The position numbers were made by a program, and so were the translations under genes. Below, in pieces: positions 50,240 to 58,703 of a stretch of 64,000 nucleotides of DNA. The notes under the pieces were generated by a model that worked only from the letters and a program-made list of their open reading frames with translations, was not told where the DNA came from and searched no databases. Position 1 is the first letter of the stretch; each line of letters begins with the position of its first letter. Origin of the DNA: Ollibium composti (GTDB taxonomy: Bacteria > Pseudomonadota > Alphaproteobacteria > Rhizobiales > Rhizobiaceae); NCBI RefSeq assembly GCF_004801285.1, contig NZ_SSNY01000003.1, positions 124,001-188,000 of the forward strand, in the 5' to 3' direction.

Positions 50240-52132
50240 ATGACAGTGGCATCGACCACCGCCGGCAGAGCCAGCCGCGGCATGACGCGGGAGGAAAAGA
50301 AGGTCATCTTCGCCTCGTCGCTCGGCACGGTCTTCGAATGGTACGATTTCTATCTCTACGGGTCGCTTGCCGCCTTCATCGGCTCGACCTTCTTCTCCTC
50401 CGCCATTCCCGAAGCGACGCGCAACATCTTCGCGCTGCTCGCCTTCGCGGCGGGCTTCCTGGTGCGCCCGTTCGGCGCGCTGGTGTTCGGCCGCGTCGGC
50501 GACCTCGTCGGCCGCAAATACACCTTCCTTGTCACCATGACGATCATGGGCCTGTCGACCTTCCTGGTCGGCGTGCTGCCCGGCTATGCGAGCTGGGGCA
50601 TGGCCGCACCCATCATCCTGATCCTGCTGCGCATGCTGCAAGGCCTGGCGCTGGGCGGCGAATACGGCGGCGCGGCGACCTACGTGGCCGAGCACGCGCC
50701 CGACGACCGCCGCGGCTACTACACGTCCTGGATCCAGACGACGGCGACGCTCGGCCTGTTCCTGTCGCTGATCGTCATCCTTCTCGTGCAATCCTCGCTA
50801 AGCAAGGAGACCTACACCGAGTGGGGCTGGCGCATTCCCTTCATCGTCTCCTTCGTGCTCCTGGCCGTCTCGGTGTGGATCCGCCTGCAATTGTCCGAAT
50901 CGCCGACCTTCCAGCGCATGAAGGACGAGGGCAAGACCTCCAAGGCGCCGCTCAAGGAAGCTTTCGGCCAGTGGAAGAACGCCAGGATCGCGCTGCTGGC
51001 GCTGCTCGGCCTCACCGCCGGCCAGGCCGTGGTGTGGTACAACGGCCAGTTCTACGCGCTGTTCTTCCTCACCAATGTGCTGAAGGTCGACGCCTGGTCG
51101 GTCAACATCATGATCGCCATCGCGCTCGCCATCGGCTCGATCTTCTTCGTCGTCTTCGGCTGGCTGTCGGACCGGATCGGCCGCAAGCCGATCATCATGG
51201 CCGGCTTCGTTCTGGCGATCCTGACCACGTTCCCGCTGTTCAAGGCGCTGACCTGGGCCGCCAACCCGACGCTGGCGGCAGCCCAGCAGAACGTGCGGGC
51301 GACCGTCACAGCGGCCCCCGGCGACTGCAAGTTCCAGTTCAACCCGGTGGGTACCGCGAAGTTCACCACCTCCTGCGACATCGCCACCTCCTTCCTGACG
51401 AAGAACTCGGTTCCCTATGACGTGGTGACGACGGCAGCCCCCGGCACGGCCGCTACAGTCACCATCGGCAACGAGACGGTCGAGTCCTACGACGCTGTGG
51501 CAGCCGGTGCCGACGCCAAGGCCAAGGACGCGGTGTTCGCCAAGGGCATCAACATCGCCCTGCAGGACGGCGGCTATCCACTGAAGCGGGCGGCTGCGAC
51601 GATCGCCGACCAGAAACTCGACGCCTTCGTCGCCGCCAATCCGGAACTGAAACTCGACGCCGCCGCCATCCGCGCCGGCGAGAAGAAGACGGTTCCGGTG
51701 GCTCAGGCCGTCGCCGACAAGATCGTCACCGCCGAGGAAGCGGCAGGGGCGACCGAGATCACCGCCTATTCGATCCCGAATGGCGGCGCCTTCTCGATGT
51801 TCGCTGATCCGGCCAGGATCAACTGGCCGCTGACCATCGCGATCCTGTTCGTGCTGGTGCTCTACGTCACCATGGTCTACGGGCCGATCGCCGCCATGCT
51901 GGTGGAGATGTTCCCGACCCGCATCCGCTACACCGGCATGTCGCTGCCCTACCACATCGGCAACGGGTGGTTCGGCGGCCTGCTGCCGGCGACGGTGTTC
52001 GCGCTCAGCGCCTACAAGGGCGATATCTACTACGGCCTCTGGTATCCGATGGCGATCGCGGCCATGTCGCTCGTCATCGGCACGATCTTCGTGCGCGACA
52101 CGCTGGGCACGAATCTGGACGAGAAAGAGTAG
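50240..52132 (+). CDS. MHS-type MFS transporter with large soluble insert
   Basis: A 630-aa major facilitator protein; family members are usually 430-550 aa. The MHS signature is clear: FEWYDFYLYGSLAAFIGSTF, the loop GRVGDLVGRKYTF, and GLALGGEYGGAATYVAEHAP. After TM8 (about residue 334) a soluble stretch of roughly 190 residues (to about 528) interrupts the fold. It is rich in Ala, Thr and Asp and has two cysteines (GDCKF, TSCDIA) that could form a disulfide. TM9-12 resume at INWPLTIAILFVLVLYVTMV. Substrates of the family are small organic acids or betaines; none is indicated here. Confidence 0.88.
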   Translation: MTVASTTAGRASRGMTREEKKVIFASSLGTVFEWYDFYLYGSLAAFIGSTFFSSAIPEATRNIFALLAFAAGFLVRPFGALVFGRVGDLVGRKYTFLVTMTIMGLSTFLVGVLPGYASWGMAAPIILILLRMLQGLALGGEYGGAATYVAEHAPDDRRGYYTSWIQTTATLGLFLSLIVILLVQSSLSKETYTEWGWRIPFIVSFVLLAVSVWIRLQLSESPTFQRMKDEGKTSKAPLKEAFGQWKNARIALLALLGLTAGQAVVWYNGQFYALFFLTNVLKVDAWSVNIMIAIALAIGSIFFVVFGWLSDRIGRKPIIMAGFVLAILTTFPLFKALTWAANPTLAAAQQNVRATVTAAPGDCKFQFNPVGTAKFTTSCDIATSFLTKNSVPYDVVTTAAPGTAATVTIGNETVESYDAVAAGADAKAKDAVFAKGINIALQDGGYPLKRAAATIADQKLDAFVAANPELKLDAAAIRAGEKKTVPVAQAVADKIVTAEEAAGATEITAYSIPNGGAFSMFADPARINWPLTIAILFVLVLYVTMVYGPIAAMLVEMFPTRIRYTGMSLPYHIGNGWFGGLLPATVFALSAYKGDIYYGLWYPMAIAAMSLVIGTIFVRDTLGTNLDEKE

Positions 52133-52161
52133 CGGCTTCAAGCCCAGTCTTCTCCAAAAGC

Positions 52162-52191
52162 AAAAACCCGGCGGGAAACCGCCGGGTTTTT
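52162..52191. terminator. bidirectional terminator
   Basis: AAAAACCCGGCGG (52162-52174) pairs perfectly with CCGCCGGGTTTTT (52179-52191), loop GAAA. The A run and T run let it serve the MHS gene (plus) and the convergent acyl-CoA dehydrogenase gene (minus). Confidence 0.92.
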
Positions 52192-52202
52192 CGTCGCCCG
52201 TA

Positions 52203-53366
52203 TCAATAGATGCCGGCGGTGGGCAGGCCGAGCGCCGTAGCACCGGCAAACCGGGACTGTGGGCCTGGTTGAAGGGGATGGTACCGGGCCCCCTGGATGT
52301 CCCGGAATCGACGCTCCAGTCCGTTCGACCGATAAAACCCCGCACCGCCTGCGACCTCCATGGCAAGCGTCACCGCGGCGATCGCATTTTCGGCCACCAG
52401 GTTGCGGCCGATCATCACCTCGTTGACGGTGTCCGCGGACGGCGCGTTCCTGTCTATGACATCGAGCATCCAGCGATGGGCCAGTTGCGCGGCGCGCAGC
52501 GCCGTTTCCATCCGCCCCGCGAGCGCGACGGTGTCCGAGTTCGGCTGCTTGCGCCTAGCCAGGTCCAGGGCGATGTCGCGCGCGGATTCCGCCACTCCAA
52601 GATACACCGAATAGATCAGCGGAATTGCGATCGTCGCGATCACCTGGAACAGCGGATGCCATTCCCCGGCTTTGCGGGACAAGGCGACGGCGCTGTCAGG
52701 GACGAAGAGGCCCTCGATAATGACGTCGTTGGAGCCGGTTCCGCGCATGCCCAGCGTGCGCCAGTTGTCGAGCACTTTCACCTCCGCCGCCTTCATGGAA
52801 ACCGGGAAATGGATGATCGTCTCCGGCGGGCTGTCTCCATCGGGTTTGATGAGGGCGGTGGTCATCAGCATGTCGCCGATCGGCGATCCGGACGTGAAGA
52901 CCTTCCGGGCGGTGATGCGATAGCCGCCTTCCACCCTGGCGGCCCAGCCAGCACCCCCGACCCAGTCCGACCCGCCGCTGGAGAGCAGGATAATGCCGTC
53001 GCTGGCGACGCGCTTCAGCAACGGCTCGACGGCCGTTACCTTCTGGTGGCGCCAGCGCCATGCGGGGATCGCGACCTGGTGGGTGTGCATCGCGAAGGCG
53101 AGGGCGGTGGAGCCGCAGTGGCGCGCGATCTCCTGCAGCATCGCCGAGAGTTGACGGATGTCGGCGTCGCCGCCGCCGAGCGCGGCCGGCACGCCGGCCC
53201 TGGCAAGACCCGCCTGTTTCAGAGCGGCGTAGTTGACGGCGACGAACTCGTCGTTCGCATCTGCGGCTTCTGCTCTCGCGGCGATTTCTGGAACCAGCAA
53301 CCGCACCTTTTCGACTGGCGTCGCCTGCGCATCTTCCACTTCTCTTGTGATTGTCTGGGTGGACAT
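52203..53366 (-). CDS. acyl-CoA dehydrogenase-family flavoprotein
   Basis: A 387-aa FAD enzyme of the acyl-CoA dehydrogenase fold. Visible are the N-terminal helical domain (LLVPEIAARAEAADANDEFV), the flavin/substrate region ITARKVFTSGSPIGDMLMTT and MRGTGSNDVIIEGLFVPDSA, and the C-terminal helices to AGGAGFYRSNGLERRFRDIQ. No clear catalytic glutamate motif of true acyl-CoA dehydrogenases stands out, so a flavin monooxygenase of the DszC type is an alternative. The start at 53366 follows AAGGAG. It is divergent from the HxlR regulator, which probably controls it. Confidence 0.75.
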   Translation of the reverse strand: MSTQTITREVEDAQATPVEKVRLLVPEIAARAEAADANDEFVAVNYAALKQAGLARAGVPAALGGGDADIRQLSAMLQEIARHCGSTALAFAMHTHQVAIPAWRWRHQKVTAVEPLLKRVASDGIILLSSGGSDWVGGAGWAARVEGGYRITARKVFTSGSPIGDMLMTTALIKPDGDSPPETIIHFPVSMKAAEVKVLDNWRTLGMRGTGSNDVIIEGLFVPDSAVALSRKAGEWHPLFQVIATIAIPLIYSVYLGVAESARDIALDLARRKQPNSDTVALAGRMETALRAAQLAHRWMLDVIDRNAPSADTVNEVMIGRNLVAENAIAAVTLAMEVAGGAGFYRSNGLERRFRDIQGARYHPLQPGPQSRFAGATALGLPTAGIY

Positions 53367-53422
53367 TGAAATCTCCTTCACGACATCGATGGCGAAGGAT
53401 GCCGTTCAGGCGTTGGCCGCTC

Positions 53423-53436
53423 CAGTCCACGGACTG
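53423..53436. promoter_or_regulatory. inverted repeat in the divergent HxlR region
   Basis: CAGTCC-AC-GGACTG lies between the two divergent starts (156-base gap). Six-base arms with a two-base spacer suit a winged-helix dimer such as HxlR. It is a candidate operator only. Confidence 0.4.
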
Positions 53437-53522
53437 TACCGCAAATGGCGCAGGCAGGCGTTTCTTGGCAGGTAGAGCGCATGCGGCTATAATTGGAAAG
53501 GCCAACGACCGAGCATCCGACG

Positions 53523-54215
53523 ATGGGCGATCAAGGCAGTTACGGCCAGTTCTGTCCCGTCTCCATGGCTGCGGAGATTCTCTGCACGCGCTGGACGGCC
53601 CTTGTCGTGCGCGAACTCCTGTGCGGCAGCACGCGCTTCAACGATCTACGGCGCGGCGTGCCGCGCATGTCGCCGTCGCTTTTGTCCAAGCGTCTGAAAG
53701 ATCTGGAAAAAGCCGGCGTCATCGTCACGGCGCCCGGCAGCTCGGGTTCGACGGAATACCGTTTGTCGGCCGCCGGCGAGGAGCTGGGTCCGATCATCCT
53801 CGGCATGGGTTTCTGGGGGCAGAGATGGATAGAGTCTCAACTGTCGCTCCAGAATCTCGATCCCTCGTTGTTGATGTGGGACATCCGCCGCAAGCTCGAT
53901 CCCCAGCCGCTACCGGCCAGAAAATGCACGATACAGTTTCAGTATCCCGAATTGCGGGATGCCCGGCGAAATTGGTGGATGGTCATCGAGAACGGTGAGG
54001 TCGACCTGTGCAGTTCCGATCCGGGCTACGAGGTCAACCTGCTCGTGCGAAGTTCGCTACGCACGATGACGGCCATCTGGATGGGGTTTGCTGCCATTCC
54101 GCGCGAACTCGAGGCTGGGCGGCTGGAACTGGAAGGCGAGCGCCCGATCGCCAACGCGATCCAGAGGTGGCTGTCCCTGAGCACCTTTGCACCGGAGCCG
54201 CGCCAGGTTTCCTGA
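53523..54215 (+). CDS. HxlR-family transcriptional regulator
   Basis: A 230-aa regulator. The winged helix-turn-helix spans about residues 10-100: AAEILCTRWTALVVRELLCG, RGVPRMSPSLLSKRLKDLEK and AGVIVTAPGSSGSTEYRLSA. A C-terminal domain of about 120 residues follows, as in HxlR proteins fused to an SCP2-like ligand domain. The start at 53523 (MGDQGSYGQF) fits the family; a TTG ten codons upstream is possible. Cysteines near the N terminus could allow redox or aldehyde sensing, as known for some HxlR proteins; that is speculative. Confidence 0.85.
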   Translation: MGDQGSYGQFCPVSMAAEILCTRWTALVVRELLCGSTRFNDLRRGVPRMSPSLLSKRLKDLEKAGVIVTAPGSSGSTEYRLSAAGEELGPIILGMGFWGQRWIESQLSLQNLDPSLLMWDIRRKLDPQPLPARKCTIQFQYPELRDARRNWWMVIENGEVDLCSSDPGYEVNLLVRSSLRTMTAIWMGFAAIPRELEAGRLELEGERPIANAIQRWLSLSTFAPEPRQVS

Positions 54216-54234
54216 CACAGGACCCGCAAAGCAA

Positions 54235-54258
54235 AACCCCGGCGCTGGCGCCGGGGTT
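54235..54258. terminator. bidirectional terminator between hxlR-type gene and glnA
   Basis: AACCCCGGCGC pairs with GCGCCGGGGTT over a two-base loop, flanked by AA and TT. It lies between convergent genes and can stop both. Confidence 0.8.
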
Positions 54259-54293
54259 CTGGTGGTCGAGACAATCTGCCTGAACGGCCGATC

Positions 54294-55703
54294 TCACACC
54301 GAATAGTACATATCGTACTCGACCGGATGCGGCGTCATTTCGAAACGCATCACCTCGACCATCTTCAGCTCGATGTAGGAATCGATCTGGTCGTCGTCGA
54401 AGACGCCGCCGGCCTTGAGGAAGCCACGGTCCTTGTCGAGGCTCTGCAACGCTTCGCGCAGGCTGCCGCACACGGTCGGAATGCGCTTCAGTTCCTTCGG
54501 CGGCAGGTCGTAGAGGTCCTTGTCCATCGGCTGACCGGGATGGATCTTGTTCTTGATGCCGTCGATGCCAGCCATCAGAAGGGCTGCGAAGGCGAGATAC
54601 GGGTTCGCGCCCGGATCGGGGAAGCGGACCTCCAGACGCTTGGCCTTCGGCGAGTTGCCGAACGGGATGCGGCAGGACGCCGAGCGGTTGCGCGCCGAAT
54701 AGGCGAGCAGGACGGGGGCCTCGTAGCCCGGCACCAGCCGCTTGTAGGAGTTGGTCAGCGGGTTGGTGAAGGCGTTGATCGCCTTGGCGTGCTTGATGAC
54801 GCCGCCGATGAAGAACAGGCAGCTTTCCGACAGGCCGGCATACTCGTTGCCGGCGAAGGTCGGCTTGCCGCCCTTCCAGATCGACATGTTGACGTGCATG
54901 CCCGAGCCGTTGTCGCCGAAGACCGGCTTCGGCATGAAGGTGGCCGTCTTGCCGTAGGCGTTGGCGACCTGGTGCACGACGTATTTGTACATCAGGATCT
55001 TGTCGGCGTTGCGCACCAGCGTGTCGAACTTGATGCCGAGCTCGTGCTGGCCGGCGGCGACCTCATGGTGATGCTTTTCCACCCTGACGCCCATTTCGGT
55101 GAGCACGGTCAGCATCTCGGAGCGCATGTCCTGGCAGTTGTCGATCGGCGGCACCGGGAAATAGCCGCCCTTCATGCGCGGCCGGTGGCCGAGGTTGCCG
55201 GTCTCGTAGTCGGTGTCGTCGTTCGACGGCAGGTCGGCGCCGTCGAGCTTGAAGCCGGTGTTGTAGGGGTCGGCCTTGAACTTGACGTCGTCGAAGACGA
55301 AGAACTCAGCTTCCGGGCCGACATAGATGGTGTCGCCGATGCCTTCGGCCTTCAGGTAGGCCTCGGCCTTCTTGGCGGTGCCGCGCGGGTCGCGGTTGTA
55401 GGCTTCGCCGGAGATCGGATCGAGGATGTCGCACAGGATGACCATGGTCGACTGCGCGAAGAAGGGGTCCATGTGCACCGTCTCGGGATCGGGCATCAGC
55501 ACCATGTCGGACTCGTTGATGGCCTTCCAGCCGGCGACGGACGAGCCGTCGAACATGACGCCGTCGGCGAACATGTCCTCCTCGACCTCGGCGACGTCCA
55601 TCGTCAGATGCTGCAGCTTGCCCTTGGGGTCGGTGAAGCGAAGGTCGACGAATTTCACGTCGTTGTCCTTGATCTGCTTCATGATGTCGGATGCGGTCGT
55701 CAT
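54294..55703 (-). CDS. glnA: glutamine synthetase type I
   Basis: GlnA, 469 aa, makes glutamine from glutamate, ammonia and ATP as a dodecamer. Signatures: [20 protein letters not shown] near the N terminus, [40 protein letters not shown] and the catalytic loop. Tyr398 in DLYDLPPKE is the adenylylation site, so GlnE control is expected. It lies 47 bases downstream of glnB and shares its sigma-54 promoter. The start at 55703 ([13 protein letters not shown]) is the conserved N terminus. Confidence 0.97.
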   Translation of the reverse strand: MTTASDIMKQIKDNDVKFVDLRFTDPKGKLQHLTMDVAEVEEDMFADGVMFDGSSVAGWKAINESDMVLMPDPETVHMDPFFAQSTMVILCDILDPISGEAYNRDPRGTAKKAEAYLKAEGIGDTIYVGPEAEFFVFDDVKFKADPYNTGFKLDGADLPSNDDTDYETGNLGHRPRMKGGYFPVPPIDNCQDMRSEMLTVLTEMGVRVEKHHHEVAAGQHELGIKFDTLVRNADKILMYKYVVHQVANAYGKTATFMPKPVFGDNGSGMHVNMSIWKGGKPTFAGNEYAGLSESCLFFIGGVIKHAKAINAFTNPLTNSYKRLVPGYEAPVLLAYSARNRSASCRIPFGNSPKAKRLEVRFPDPGANPYLAFAALLMAGIDGIKNKIHPGQPMDKDLYDLPPKELKRIPTVCGSLREALQSLDKDRGFLKAGGVFDDDQIDSYIELKMVEVMRFEMTPHPVEYDMYYSV

Positions 55704-55750
55704 AGGCTGTTTTCCTGTGGCTTTGACTGTCTGTTGGGAATGGCTGCGCG

Positions 55751-56272
<522 letters not shown>

Positions 56273-56686
56273 CTAAAAATCCCACGGCGAAATCAGGTCG
56301 AGGCCGGTGTCGCGGAAATCGGCAAGATTGCGCGTTGCAAGCCTGCCGCCGTTTACCCTGGCGATGGCGGCGATCATGCCGTCGGGCGCGCTCATCGTGT
56401 TGCCGCTGCGAACGGCCTGACCCATGATATCGCCATAGGCCAGCGCCGCTTCCTCGGTCAGTCCGAAAATCCGGTCGGAAAAGCGGCGGCGCCAGTCCGC
56501 AAGCCCTTGTTCCAACCGTATCGCACGCTCGTCGGGACGGATCTTGGCGATGCCGAAAGCGATCTCCGCGATGGTGACGGTCGGCAGCGCGAGTTCGGCG
56601 TCGTGGCGTACCAGCCATGCGATCACCGGTTCGGCAGGTGCCTTGCGCAGCGTCTCCGACACGACATTGGTGTCGAGGAAGATCAA
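56273..56686 (-). CDS. VapC-like PIN-domain ribonuclease toxin
   Basis: A 137-aa toxin of a type II system. The PIN active site acids are Asp5 (FLDTN), Glu41 (TIAEIAFG), Asp102 (SAPDGMIAA) and Asp123 (NLADFRDT), the full set. FitB/VapC enzymes cut RNA, often initiator tRNA or rRNA. The start is probably TTG (56686), overlapping the antitoxin stop as TTGA, so the toxin is made after its antitoxin. It lies 184 bases upstream of glnB on the same strand. Confidence 0.88.
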   Translation of the reverse strand: MIFLDTNVVSETLRKAPAEPVIAWLVRHDAELALPTVTIAEIAFGIAKIRPDERAIRLEQGLADWRRRFSDRIFGLTEEAALAYGDIMGQAVRSGNTMSAPDGMIAAIARVNGGRLATRNLADFRDTGLDLISPWDF

Positions 56687-56931
56687 AGTTCCGGGCCTTT
56701 ATGGGGGAGCCGTTCTTCGCGGATGACCGCGTCGAGATCGATATCGGTCCCGTACGTGTTCGATAGCCGCGCATAGAAGCTTGACGCCGGCTCGCGCCCG
56801 GCTTCACGTACTTCGTAGGCTTCCAGCGCCCGCTCGACCACGTCGGCGATGGAGCGTTTCTCGCGGCGGGCGAGACGGTGAGCAAGATCGCGTGCTCTGG
56901 CACTGCGGACGGAAAGTTGAGGCTCGGCCAT
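56683..56931 (-). CDS. VapB-like antitoxin
   Basis: An 82-aa antitoxin. The N-terminal DNA-binding part is SVRSARARDLAHRLARREKR and SIADVVERALEAYE, resembling PSK/Rv0623-type transcription factors; the acidic/aromatic C-terminal part (SSFYARLSNTYGTDIDLDAV) would wrap the toxin. The start at 56931 has AAGGAT upstream. Its promoter (-35 at 56982-56977, -10 at 56959-56954) overlaps an inverted repeat, so it probably represses itself. Confidence 0.82.
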   Translation of the reverse strand: MAEPQLSVRSARARDLAHRLARREKRSIADVVERALEAYEVREAGREPASSFYARLSNTYGTDIDLDAVIREERLPHKGPEL

Positions 56932-56944
56932 GGGAATATCCTTG

Positions 56945-57006
56945 CTCGACGCTAATATAGTCGAGTTCCATTTTGCCATCAAGATGGCGGGTGCCATCTT
57001 GATGGC
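56945..57006 (-). promoter_or_regulatory. toxin-antitoxin promoter and operator
   Basis: Minus strand: TTGATG (56982-56977), exactly 17 bases, TATATT (56959-56954). A perfect inverted repeat GCCATCAAGATGGC (56975-56988) / GCCATCTTGATGGC (56993-57006) with a 4-base spacer covers the -35 box, and each arm is itself nearly palindromic. A second repeat CTCGAC...GTCGAG (56945-56965) frames the -10 box. This is a textbook layout for autoregulation by an antitoxin dimer. Confidence 0.8.
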
Positions 57007-57047
57007 TGATGATGTGTCAGAGGCAGGCACGATTGGCATCGATCAGA

Positions 57048-58574
57048 ATGCGCACCATTGAGCTGCTGACGTCCGCCGAAATGGCCGAGGTTGACCGCCG
57101 CGCCATCGCTGCCGGGCCGTTCGATGGCATCGGCCTGATGCGCAACGCCGGACAGGCGGTGGCGTCGCTGGTGCTGGCGCGCTGGCCCGGCGCGCCGCGC
57201 GTGCATGTGCTCGCCGGACCGGGCAACAACGGCGGCGACGGCTACGTCGTGGCTCGTCTGCTGCATGAAAGCGGCGTCGCGGTTTCGCTGTGGGCGTCGG
57301 GCAAGCCGCGAACCGGCAGCGATGCCGCGCTTGCGGCGGCCGAATGCCCGCTGCCGGTGCATGACCTCGCCGCTTTCGACGCGGAGCCGGGCGATCTGGT
57401 CGTCGACGCACTCTACGGTGCCGGTCTGTCGAAACCGCTTGTTGGCGCGGATGCGCGGGCCGTCGACAAGGTGGCGGCACTCGGCCTCGCTGTCGTCGCG
57501 GTGGACCTGCCGTCCGGCGTGTCGGGCGACAGCGGCAGGGTGCTTGGTCGTGCTTTCAAGGCGAACCTGACCGTCACTTTCGCTCGGAGAAAACCCGGCC
57601 ATCTGCTTTTGCCCGGCCGTGAGCTCTGCGGCGAGGTGGTGGTGGCCGATATCGGCATCGCCGACGCCGTCGTCGCTTCCATCGGCGCCGGGACCTTCGC
57701 CAACGAACCGGAACTGTGGCGCGCCGCGCTGCCGGTGCCGGCGATCGACACGCACAAATACAGGCGCGGCCACGTCGGCGTTTTTTCCGGGGGACCGGCA
57801 TCGACCGGCGCGGCTCGGCTGTCGGCGCTCGCTGCCGCGCGCGCCGGGGCCGGCGCGGTGACGGTGTTGTCGCCGGGCAGCGCCATGCAGGTCAATGCCG
57901 CGCATCTCACCGCGATCATGCTGCGCCGGACGGACGACGCTTCCGACCTCGACGCTTTCCTGGCCGACCGCCGTCCTTCCGCCTTTGTTCTGGGACCCGG
58001 CTTCGGCGTCAGCGAGAAACTGCGCGACTTCGCCTTGGTCGTGATGGCAAGCGGCGAGGGTGAGGGGCCATCCGGGGTGGAAGGCCTTGTGCTGGATGCC
58101 GACGGCATCACCGCCTTCCGCGACGACTCTGCGCCGCTTTTCCAGGCTGCCGGCGCCGCCAACGCTCCCGCGCTGGTGCTGACGCCGCACGAGGGCGAGT
58201 TCGCCCGGCTGTTTGCGGACTTGGCAGGGGACGAAACGCTTTCGAAGCTGGACAAGGCACGCAAGGCGGCGAGCCGCGCACACGGTGTGATCGTCTACAA
58301 GGGACCCGACACGGTGATCGCCGCTCCCGACGGTCGCGCCGCGATCAACGCCAACGGCGCTCCATGGCTGGCGACGGCAGGTTCCGGCGACGTGCTGGGC
58401 GGCATCGTCGCCGGCTTACTGGCGCAGGGCATGCCGGCCTTCGAGGCTGCCTGCGCGGCCGTCTGGATGCATGCCGAGGCGGGCGCCCGCTTCGGGCCGG
58501 GCCTCATCGCCGAGGACCTGCCGCAGGCACTGGCGCCGGTGCTGCGCGAATTGCTCGGCGATCACGCAAGGTAG
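57048..58574 (+). CDS. nnrD: bifunctional NAD(P)H-hydrate epimerase / ADP-dependent dehydratase
   Basis: A 508-aa repair enzyme for damaged NAD(P)H. The N-terminal YjeF epimerase domain (about 1-215) has LAGPGNNGGDGYVVARLLHE and VDLPSGVSGDSG. The C-terminal ribokinase-like dehydratase (about 225-508) has VLGPGFGVSEKLRDF, TPHEGEFARLF and the nucleotide site TAGSGDVLGGIVAGLLAQG. The start at 57048 is preferred over an earlier ATG at 57009, which lies next to the TA operator. There is no clear ribosome binding site. The gene is divergent from the TA pair. Confidence 0.93.
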   Translation: MRTIELLTSAEMAEVDRRAIAAGPFDGIGLMRNAGQAVASLVLARWPGAPRVHVLAGPGNNGGDGYVVARLLHESGVAVSLWASGKPRTGSDAALAAAECPLPVHDLAAFDAEPGDLVVDALYGAGLSKPLVGADARAVDKVAALGLAVVAVDLPSGVSGDSGRVLGRAFKANLTVTFARRKPGHLLLPGRELCGEVVVADIGIADAVVASIGAGTFANEPELWRAALPVPAIDTHKYRRGHVGVFSGGPASTGAARLSALAAARAGAGAVTVLSPGSAMQVNAAHLTAIMLRRTDDASDLDAFLADRRPSAFVLGPGFGVSEKLRDFALVVMASGEGEGPSGVEGLVLDADGITAFRDDSAPLFQAAGAANAPALVLTPHEGEFARLFADLAGDETLSKLDKARKAASRAHGVIVYKGPDTVIAAPDGRAAINANGAPWLATAGSGDVLGGIVAGLLAQGMPAFEAACAAVWMHAEAGARFGPGLIAEDLPQALAPVLRELLGDHAR

Positions 58575-58624
58575 AGCATTCGCCGGCCGGAGGCCCCATC
58601 TATGGCGGAGGACGGCCGCGGCGG

Positions 58625-58653
58625 TTGACTTGGCACCAGCCTTCCGATTTACA
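58625..58653 (+). promoter_or_regulatory. candidate valS promoter
   Basis: TTGACT (58625-58630), 17 bases, TTTACA (58648-58653). The -35 box is strong and the -10 box weak. It is 51 bases upstream of valS. Confidence 0.4.
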
Positions 58654-58703
58654 CCGACCCAACACCATCCTACGGGAAAATCCCGACAATTCGGACGCCT
58701 CCC

